The notes under the pieces were generated by a model that was not told the DNA's origin, ran no database searches, and saw only the letters and a program-made list of their open reading frames with translations. 64,000 bases of DNA from Nigrospora sphaerica (Eukaryota > Ascomycota > Sordariomycetes > Amphisphaeriales > Apiosporaceae): assembly GCA_018287875.1 (NCBI GenBank), contig JAGVVL010000025.1:1922001-1986000 (forward strand), given 5' to 3'. This document shows, piece after piece, positions 55,601 through 64,000 of the stretch (its first letter is position 1; each line of letters starts with the position of its first letter). The position numbers and the translations under genes were made by a program.

Positions 55601-56468
55601 GTATGTCGCCGAGATGGAGGTGAAGATTGAGTACAGGATGACCGGGACACTAAGACTCGCATACTTGGCGCGGAGCACGTTCACGAACCAGATACTGACA
55701 AAGAGCCCTGCAGCCGGTTAGTTAAAGACTCGCCTGCAGCCCTCAAGTGAGCTCGGTTTCACCTACATAGGCCCGACACGGCGGATTGGCTGGCATTGTA
55801 CGTCGGGCGACGCGTGACTGGGTCTATGGAGGGGCCAGTCTGTGTGTGAAGCCTGGCTTGGAGAGAAGACCACATAATTAACCTAGATGGAGCGCCGAGG
55901 TTAGCCTGAACCTGAAAAGCAGGACTTGCTTAGGAGAGAGGCACTTACAGGCCCGTGGCGGCCCCGACACCAGCGAAGACGAGATTCAAGACCAGGGTCT
56001 GAATAAACTTGCCGCGGGGCAAGATGGAAAGCGACAATACACTCATGATGCCCACCAGGTAGCCCAGCGTCGTGAAATAATCGGCCACTGCAGTCGACTG
56101 GTAGAAGGCTATACCGACCGTGGGCGGTATAGCACCCCTGTTCGGCGCGAGAAGCCGGGTCAGCGTCGCGGTAGTCGCCAAACTGGCCGGGCGACTGCGG
56201 AGCCGTGCCTAGCCAACGCAGAGTTGCGGACAGTACACGGTACTTACTTGATCATCATCAAGAAAGTCGGCAGGTCCATCGGAGGGAGGCCAAGTCGCGC
56301 CAGGAAGCCCGGCTTGTTCGGAGCTGCTTTGGGTTCATCGTGTGCTTGGTTGTCGGCCTCCTGGGACACCAGGGGCGCGGGGCCGTCAGTCTGGGCCTGA
56401 CGGTCCGCTACCCGTTCTTCCGACGTGTCCGAGTGGCCATAGACGGTGCCGGAATTGATGGACGACAT
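52609..56468 (-). CDS. ArAE/FUSC-like multi-pass membrane protein (putative aromatic-acid exporter-type)
   Basis: Nine exons: 56468-56248, 56194-55949, 55882-55767, 55707-55188, 55104-54038, 53988-53904, 53845-53719, 53636-53557, 53500-52609; total 1117 aa with phase kept at all eight introns. Domain order fits the fungal family with an ER-transporter-like 6TM N-terminal region (FYQSTAVADYFTTLGYLVGI, VSGLWLFVSIWFVNVLRAKY), a cytosolic middle (DFAWGKLDG, RRLKKWI), a second membrane block (GLRVACATMTIGIVNF, SGQSIFGFFCRVGGTVIAMV, YIVDEKVPGILVFLFIFLVL, LAPYRLATVAGGCLVAFIW) and a DUF2421-like C-terminus. Related bacterial FUSC/AaeB proteins export aromatic acids; fungal members are often called brefeldin A sensitivity-related. 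Exon 2 has two in-frame acceptors 12 nt apart (56194 or 56182). Substrate unknown. Confidence 0.88.
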
Positions 56469-57527
56469 GGCGGGACTCGGCGCGGGTTGCGAATGACGAC
56501 TTGTCCCCAGGACGTGCACTCCAAGGCACGCGCAGTCATGAATGCAGAATTGGGATTCAGCTGAAAACAAAAACGTTTGACCCAGTGGCGCCCGAGGCGA
56601 AGGAAAAGGCTGGCGCGCGGTGATCTTTTCTGCCGAGCTGCCAACCTCTTTTCTGGGGGCGAAGTTGTGAACATGGTTCGGACTAGCAAGCAGTGCTATC
56701 GAGGCGTCATAACGGTAGTGGTCTTAGCCTTACACTAGGGCCCAGAGGTGGGGTCATACCATGCGACCCGGTTCGTTCAAGCGAATCGGTACAATCCAAC
56801 GCGACGAGGCGCGGCTGGGTCTTTCTTGCCCACTTCCGATTTGATGAGAGTTTAAGAATGAATGCTTCGAGGTGAGGAGCTGCTGGCAACACTTATAGCC
56901 GAGTAACAAGCTCTTTATTAAATTCTGAACCTGGCGTAGGCACAGGTAGCTTCATAGTACTCTCATAGTCAGCACGGGCTGGTCAGGTGTGGTGGGGTGT
57001 TCAGGGGTCCCGATGAATTCAAGTATGCACACGGTGCCGGCTGGGGAAGCATCCATCAATAGCGGCACAACCCAGGCACTAGTTTCCATAGTCGACGGGC
57101 GACGACAGTGCATAGGCAGTGGGAGCCAGAAATCGCTCACCCCACCAAAAAAGCATCCTATTTCAGTATGCTGTCAATTGACCCCAGCGTTAAGGACCTG
57201 CTTATATTAAACCGGGTTTTCTAGAAATATTCCATTGGTTATTAAGGAATACAGAGTATCAGGCTTCTTAGGTGCCCGATGCTCCCTCACGTAGCGAGGT
57301 CTCTATATATATTTGGGCGAATATGTAATCAAATGGAAAGCAGGCAGGGGTGAGCCATTTCTTGCTTCCACCCCCTCGATAGGCAACGAGCGTAATGGCG
57401 TGGTGTGGTATCAAATCTGTTCATTTTTGGTATTTCGACGACAGCTACTAAATCGAGTCTACTCAGTGGACACCCACGTGGCCCCGGTAAACGCCCCTCC
57501 CATTCTCGGTGCTCGTGAATTGTTGTA
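56469..57527. other. Intergenic region between the ADH and the ArAE/FUSC-like gene
   Basis: Both flanking genes are on the minus strand, so this holds the 3' flank of ADH and the promoter of the membrane-protein gene. A weak TATA-like CTATAAG (minus strand) is near 56892-56898. It is AT-richer between 56.9 and 57.4 kb. No gene is seen. Confidence 0.5.
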
Positions 57528-58724
57528 TTATCGGCTGACGTCACACACGTACCGTCCAGCGATCTTGCCCTGCTCCATCAACTCGAACACATGCGGCAGT
57601 TCGCTGAGACCCACCACCTTATAGGGGGCGTTGATCAGGCCGCGCCTGAAGAAGTCAATCGCCTCCGCCGTGTCCTGGCGGTTGCCGACGTAGCTGCCTT
57701 GTATCCGGATCATGCTATCGCGGCGGTTCTAGTCAGCGAATGAAGCTCCCAACGCAGCCGATCCGGGGGGTTGGTGGGGTCGACATACCGGGTGACCACA
57801 TCAAAGACGGGAGCCTTGAGGTAGGCGTTCGCAGGCAGACCGACGCACACGACGCTGCCCTTGCTCCTCACGTACTCTGTCGCTTGCTGGAAGGGCCGCT
57901 CCGCGGCGGCCAGCAAGATCACGGCATGGGGCCCGAAACCGTCCTCGGTCGCGTTCTTCACGTCCTGCACTAGGTCCTTGGTGACGCCGAAGTCGACGTA
58001 GACACTCGCGCCCAGGTCCATGCACATCTTGCGCTTATCCTCGCCGCCGTCAATGGCAACGACGTGGAGGCCCATGGCCTTGGCGTACTGCAGGGCCAAG
58101 CTCCCGAGGCCACCGCCGGCGCCGACCACCGCCACCGTCTGCCCGGGGCGGGCTTGCGACTCCTTCAGGGCTTTGTATACGGTCAAGCCGGCGCACAGAA
58201 TAGGAGAAATGGCCTCGAGGTTGACGTCCTTGGGGATGCGGGCCACGTGGACCGCCTTGGCGACGGCGTATTGCTGGAAGGAACCGTCGACCGTGTAGCC
58301 CGAGAGCAGGGGCTTGGGGCAGAGCGGCTCTTCGGCTTGGCGACAGTAGGAGCACGCGTTGCAGGAGCCATTCAACCACTTGATGCCAACGTGTTCGCCC
58401 AGCTCAATGTCCTTGACCAGCTCGCCGCGGGCCACGACCACGCCGGCTCCCTCGTGGCCGCCGACCAGGGGCATCTTGGTCGGCAGCGGCCAGTCGCCGT
58501 TCATGGCGTGCAGGTCAGTGTGGCAGACACCACTGTACTTGACGGCGATGAGGACATCATCGGGACCGGGCTTGGGCACCGGGATCTTCTTGTACACAGG
58601 AGCTGCTGCCAGTTAGCCACGGCGTCGAGGGCGCTTGTCCCCGAGGAAGCAAAAGCAACTCACGTCCGCCCGTCTTCTCTACCACCTGTGCCCACTGCTC
58701 AGTCGGGATGCTTTCGGAGCCCAT
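57528..58724 (-). CDS. Zinc-dependent alcohol dehydrogenase (class I/yeast ADH1 type)
   Basis: Exons 58724-58664, 58602-57789 and 57714-57528 encode 353 aa, the standard fungal ADH length. Catalytic zinc ligands are Cys47 in [10 protein letters not shown], His70 in GGHEGAGVV and Cys157 in [14 protein letters not shown]. Structural zinc cysteines are 101, 104, 107 and 115 (SCNACSYC ... PLC). The NAD-binding loop is [20 protein letters not shown] (GAGGGLG at 181-187) and the C-terminus [12 protein letters not shown] ... GRYVCDVSR matches the family. It interconverts primary alcohols such as ethanol with aldehydes, NAD-dependent, in the cytosol. Intron 1 ends in a tandem CAGCAG acceptor; the second AG gives GGPPVYKK, which fits family spacing best, and the first would insert one residue. 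No mitochondrial presequence is seen. Confidence 0.94.
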
Positions 58725-58892
58725 GATGGGGGCGTGAGATATGTTTGCTGGTGGCGGCGGTCGAGGTTGGTGGTAGTTGGTGTATGGGTTCAGACTGAAC
58801 CTGTTCGTTGTTTGAGGGGTATCGAAGAGATGGTGGTAGATGCGGGGGGGTTGGTTTGGCAAGTTCTGCCTCTATCTCGGCGGCGTCTTCTC

Positions 58893-58900
58893 TCTTTATA
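58893..58900 (-). promoter_or_regulatory. TATA box of the ADH gene
   Basis: The minus strand reads TATAAAGA about 170 bp upstream of the ADH start at 58724, followed by a CT-rich leader, as is common for highly expressed fungal dehydrogenases. Confidence 0.5.
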
Positions 58901-61900
58901 GTTGTTGTGACGCTTGCCGACGGTGTTGCCTTCTCAAGGCGGCGGTGATACTGCGGAGTATTCCATGCTGGCTGTCACCCGTGTCGGCCGGCAGACTTGG
59001 CCCGGATGGAGCGCCCGGCAGACTGGTTCAATGGGATCAACCGAACGGCTACAGTCGCAGGCAGGGCCCGTTGGACGCCACCGCGACCAATAGAGGCAGG
59101 CGATGCACTGATGCACCGATGGTCTGATTCTGTGCGAATGCGGAGAAGAGCGCCCATCGTAGATCACAATCCAGCCGTGAACAGGAGAGCAATCGTCCCA
59201 CCATCACGTCTGGTCCCACATGAGCGTCGGGGTCCTGGGGGCCTGTTTGCCCAATTGGGGCGTCGGGCACTGTAGTGAGCACCAGGGTCAGTTCTTTCCA
59301 GTATCCCTAGCTCGCGAGAGCCTTTTGGTGCGGGGCCGGAACTGCCCAGCATCTGGCGATGCAGTCGCTGTGCCCTTACGAGAACCGTGCTATGAGGGCA
59401 CATCTCCGTCCTTTCTATGATGGATCCCGTACTCCGTCCGAGACCGACACCGACACCGACGCCGAAGCCGAGGCCGTCGAGCTCATGCGATGATTGACGA
59501 TGGCGGTGGCGGTTGGGTGAGGGACGAGCGATGGGTAGTTCGATCCAGTACTCCATACTTGGAAGACGACCACGTAGGGCATCTCGTGCGGCATGCACCA
59601 CATCCCATTTGACCGGGTATGCATGCTCCCTATCGTAGCTAGGTAACTCACGTCGAATAGGTAACTAAAGGACGTATGCATTTGTAAGTACTTGGTTATG
59701 GAGAGTTGTCCACAGCTCGGACGAAAGGCACCGTCCGATGAGGTAGGTAGACATGCACCTTCTCCACTGATGCTCGCTTCGCATGGGGACGGCAAGGCGG
59801 GCGGGCACAGGGGTTATGTTCCTCCCAGCTTGGCCAGCAGACAGATACCCGGCCTGCCCACGGTGGACAATGGATCGTCAGGCCCTTCTTCCCACCGGCC
59901 GAATGGCTCCTTGACATGGAAACGCACGAGTCAGCATCCCGCCACGGCCGGCCCCGCGCCACATGGCGCCGTCTCGGAACCCGTGGACGGCACAACCGTC
60001 GACCCCCCTGCCCCGCTGCCCCGGCATCAGCTGAATGGCTGATCGTGTGCTAGTGAATTCCCCCGGCCGTCCAGCCTTTCCTGGCCCTCCACCTCTCTGG
60101 GATCTCCCTGGCTCGGGCCAAGGGATGTCCGCCTGCACAATGCACGAGTGAGTTCCATGTAAGCTACGTCTGCAGCAGCCCTAGGCCGGATGTAGCGCCC
60201 TACCCGCCGAGCCGGGACGATCCTCAGAACCGCATACGCACCCTCGCTCCGCATGCGCGAGGGGTAATCCCCGCCACGACTCCGATGAGGAGGGGGTTGC
60301 CACGTACGGTGTATCAACATAACACATCAATACACAGCCTTGGCGGCATTGTGGACCAAGCGCGCGTAGCGGTAGTATTTCACCCCATGATTCTAGCGAA
60401 TTCCTGCACCACGCCCCAGGTCTGACGCCAGTCTGGAGTCTATACCCCTACCTTCCCCGCGTTAGAGCGCGAGGCCGGCTAGGGGCTGGGGTACCAGTAT
60501 GTCCGTTCCGCTATCCGTACGTCCGTACGCCCAGGTGACAACTGGCAGCATACAGGCTACTGCATGCCCAAGCCATGTTGAACCCCTCCCCCCGTGGACT
60601 TCCGGAGCGGGGACAGGGGGTTCGTCACAGGCGGGCATCCCTTGGAGTGATGGCCTCAATACCCTCCCCAGAGAACGCGCGGCACCTGACGAGATTGGTG
60701 TCTCCATCTCCCTTCCAAGTAGACCGACTTACTGCCCCCCAGTCGAAGAGGGTCTGCCCTGCCTTGATATTCGTACTTCCAGCGATGTCCCTCCATGGCG
60801 ATGGGGCCACAAAGAGTCGGAAAATGTGCCCCGGCAGACGGTGGAGATGTACTGGCGGCCCGTCCTGCGTAACTGGTGAGGCTGCTTCAGCTAATGCATG
60901 AGAACAATAGGACCTGCCCATCTAAGTCGAACTTACGGTTATGTGACCTAAACCAAGTCGAGATAATATTAGACAGATCATAGACTTGCCAAGCCAGGGG
61001 TAACACGTGAGATGACTGCCGACCCTTGCTGTCTGCATCTTGTGATCGGACCTCGACCCAAGCGATCCGGAAAAGATTCCCAGTTTGTCACATTTGAAGT
61101 CCACTTAAGCTCATGGAGCCCTCCTAGGTCCCTTTCGCTGCACCAGTGGATTTACCAGCCGACCAGTAAACCTAAGCGTCTGATAACACGTGGAACGGCC
61201 TTAAATGACAGTATGCAATGCTCCGTGACAGAGCCCACGTGGGAATACCCCATCCAGTTGCTTATATCTAAGCGTTCATAAGGTCAGTGGTTTCAAGGAA
61301 GTATATTTTGCCCTACTTCTGCCAAAGAGGAGATCTCCGGGCCATCAAAGCTGGGGGAGTATGTCAAGCCTCATGGCAAACCCCACTTGATGACAAATGA
61401 TACCCTACATACACGCTAGAGTCTATCTTTGTACACGAGAACCTAACTGGCACCTGCCAAGGGTCACTCTACCTTTTACTGGGGGCTCTACTGGTTGAGG
61501 TAGTGTCCTGTTAGGCTGACATGTATATTAAGGAAGACAACTGAGGAGACACTGGAATTGATATGTACGTTGAGTAGGCTAATCGTCCTTTGGCCATCCA
61601 ATATCGCATGTCCGTAACCGAGAAGCCTTTACTTTACTACGTTAGCTGGACTATGTTTAATCACCAGAGGCTTCCTTAGTACATGAGTCCTTCCATAGCT
61701 TGACGTATATCGACCAAGTCACAATGGATCCGTGCCATTCACATACGTTCTTTGAAACCGTCGTTATTGTTAGTAGTCAAGCTCGGGACCCACACTGGTA
61801 AAAGGCGGCGCACTACCTAATCAAACTTCGGCGACAGCCTCAAGTACGATAACATAGTTAAGGGGACAAAGAAGGTGAGGGGAAGGACCAGAACAACCAC

Positions 61901-63345
61901 TTCCAGAACACTTGGCCGCTAGGGTGTTGGGTCGTATCGGTCTGAGAACCGGCGAGAGCCCGTCAGCAGCCCAAGGGGAGGAAATCAGCCACGTCCCGTA
62001 ACCAAAAACAGGCGCACGCGGTCGATAGTTCGGCTTGCTGGCGCCGAATTTGTGACGCCGCGGGATTCAGCAGTTATGGTTACTTATTTGCAAGGGGCTT
62101 CTGAATGATGACAATTTTGAATGTTGGAAGTACGAAAAAGTTAAGGAGCTCCCAATATATTGGTTGGTGATAGAAAGGAATACTTGTCCCGGCGCTCCCA
62201 CTACCTCCAACCCCCGTTTTGGGAAGGGCTCGATGAAAGTTCTCAACGGAAGGGCAGGCTGGACTCCCCAGAGCATTGCTCTCGCTATGACAGAACACCG
62301 TGACTTTGGTGACCGAAGGCAATAGCTGATCAATCAAATGTACATACGTATCTTTAAAAATATGCCGCTGACTATGCGGCCGCTGCCAGCAAAGGTGAGA
62401 GTGCAATCAGCCTCTCGATATGCCCGACCTGAAACAAGGATGTATGTATCGCTTTTTGGCGCGAGAAAAGTGTTCTTTTGTTGCCAAGTGCCGGGCGTGG
62501 TTCAGGAGGTTTCTCCCTTGTCCCCTAATGCAAGACTTATAATACTTGAAGCTCTCCGAACACGTAGGCCTGTTAGCTGGAACCGCTTAATTGTTATATA
62601 CTTTAGATGCTAACAAAACCAACGACCGTTTTAAAATTCCGCTCTGTCTCTTATAACCTCGCAAAGTTTTAATTACTTTGTATCCAAGAAACAACAGGAT
62701 ACATGATTTCTTCTGCCATTGATTTCAATACAATCGCTACACGTCAGCGGATGGCAATTTATATGAAAGGTTTCTCCCTGACACATTCAAGCGGAATCTG
62801 ACTCTGAATCACGTACAGTCTTTTCGCGTAGCGAAGTCGTGCTACTGTAAACAAAGTCTATTGGAAATTTTCCACTGTGCACACCACATGCCAAATTACC
62901 AGCACTAGAAGAGACAGACATGAACCCTAAGTACGCTCTTTCTGATGCTAGGGCGAGAGACTCCGTCGAGACCAATGTAAGCCAAAGAATCATCTAGGTT
63001 GAGGCATTTATGTTGGTATATTGATAGTTCAGGCCACGCCAAGTTTATTGGTATAGTGCGTCAAGTGCCTTACCTTATACGTATTCAGTTGGCGAAGCAA
63101 CTAGGCTCAAAATAATGTACTCCGAGGAGATAAGTATACAAGCCCCGCCTTCTGGCCCCCCCAAAACATCCTTCTTTCGTTGTTCATCTTTGATACACAC
63201 ACCATTATCTTTCGGAAGACTACCATTCCGTCGCTCGAAAACCACGTCTTAGAAACAATACTTCATTACGACACACCCGGAAATACAATTCACGGCCATC
63301 TATTATGTCCAGCCTTCACAAATTTGCCGCTTAAGCTGCTCGCCA

Positions 63346-63702
63346 GATTGGCACGCACAGGGCCACTGTTACTGCTGGCCATCGCTCAAACACATGGATA
63401 GCATTTGAGCTCCCTAGGCCGACCATATACGGCCCGCCACCGGTTCCCATAGTTCACCAACGTCCGGATAAGCCTGGCCGCCAAGCCAACGACTTCCCTC
63501 TACCAACCCTCAGGGTTGATATTCCAGGCTCCCCGGTGACCTATGGCGTCGTCAATGAGGCAAGCTGCGACGCCGTCGACGATAAAAGCGGCGACGTCGT
63601 TGAAGAAGAGGGTGCACAACGGAGAAAAGGCTCACCAGGGGCAGTCCGGATACGCTGGAGAAGCCATGGATACCGCCAGGGTGTTCACCAGTTGGAAGGA
63701 TG
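63346..63702 (+). other. Open frame without start codon, possible exon
   Basis: From just after an in-frame TAA to a TGA at about 63702 the plus strand is open for ~118 codons (FELPRPTIYGPPPVPIVHQ, then VTYGVVNEASCDAVDDKSGD and a Lys/Arg-rich end). No ATG is in the frame. The composition is more protein-like than that of other frames in the region, so it could be the last exon of a gene I cannot assemble, but no domain is recognised. Confidence 0.15.
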
Positions 63703-64000
63703 AATAAAGCAAGCGACATGATGGAGTACTCTGCGTTGGAGACAGCATAGACGGCAGGTTACAGGTACGTCGTCTAGCGATCAGATTATAGATAACCCAG
63801 CGAAGTAACAAAGGATTGAGGCAAGCTGCAGATATCTACGTGCTTGCCCGGTCAAAATGCACACCAATTGAGTCTTCTATATAAACCTGTAGTCGCATGT
63901 CTCCCTGTCGCGATAGGCAATGGCGCAAGCAGCGACTACTGGTGATGGAAGTCGGAAGGACCCGGACCAATCACAAACAAAAGAGAAAGAACAAAATCTG

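Larger units (their letters stand above)
58725..64000. other. Right-end gene-poor region, 5.3 kb
   Basis: After the ADH promoter no gene is supported. From about 60.9 to 63.3 kb the DNA is clearly AT-richer than elsewhere and all frames are short. A frame without an ATG but with protein-like composition runs at about 63346-63702 and is listed separately. The last 300 bp show nothing recognisable. Confidence 0.5.

Noticed and set aside
1..64000. CRISPR arrays, bacterial operons, rRNA or phage elements
   Set aside because: Introns, fungal-specific families and a nuclear-type tRNA show eukaryotic DNA; no direct-repeat/spacer array or rRNA sequence was seen.

Overview
The window is nuclear DNA from a filamentous ascomycete, most likely a Sordariomycete. 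The genes have short spliceosomal introns (49 to about 250 nt, GTRNGT donors, CTAAC/CTGAC branch sites, CAG/TAG acceptors), coding sequence is GC-rich and wide intergenic spaces are rich in microsatellites. Product families are typically fungal: a C2H2 plus fungal_trans regulator, a 14-TM siderophore MFS carrier, a DUF7053 protein and an ArAE/FUSC-type membrane protein. I cannot name the species.

Layout. 1-9 kb: the 3' end of a RAD5/HLTF-type helicase, a cytochrome P450, a GTPBP1-type GTPase and a helical mitochondrial protein, the last three on the minus strand. 9-14.3 kb: gene-poor, with weak traces of a decayed membrane-protein gene. 14.3-30.7 kb: a siderophore locus with a SidF-type hydroxyornithine acyltransferase (+), an AMID/FSP1-like FAD oxidoreductase (-), a SidI-type acyl-CoA ligase (-), a siderophore MFS transporter (-) and a full-length ABC exporter (+). 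33-40 kb: a small DUF7053 protein, tRNA-Asp(GTC) and a large C2H2 transcription factor. 39.7-52.6 kb: nearly 13 kb with no credible gene but long GT, CA and GA tracts and homopolymers. 52.6-58.7 kb: a nine-exon ArAE/FUSC-like membrane protein and a zinc alcohol dehydrogenase, both minus strand. 58.7-64 kb: no supported gene.

How the central genes work together. SidI-type enzymes make mevalonyl-CoA, and SidF-type enzymes transfer the derived anhydromevalonyl group to N5-hydroxyornithine, the building block of fusarinine/TAFC/coprogen siderophores. The MFS and ABC proteins are suited to siderophore uptake and export. The shared control can be read from the DNA: I found eight copies of ATCWGATAA (the known site of SreA/SRE/Urbs1 iron-responsive GATA repressors), all inside this 16 kb locus, with at least one 465 to 800 bp upstream of every start codon, including that of the AMID-like oxidoreductase. 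The NRPS and the hydratase (SidH) needed for a complete pathway are not in the window.

All multi-exon models below were built by hand from splice signals and reading-phase continuity; each sums to a whole number of codons.
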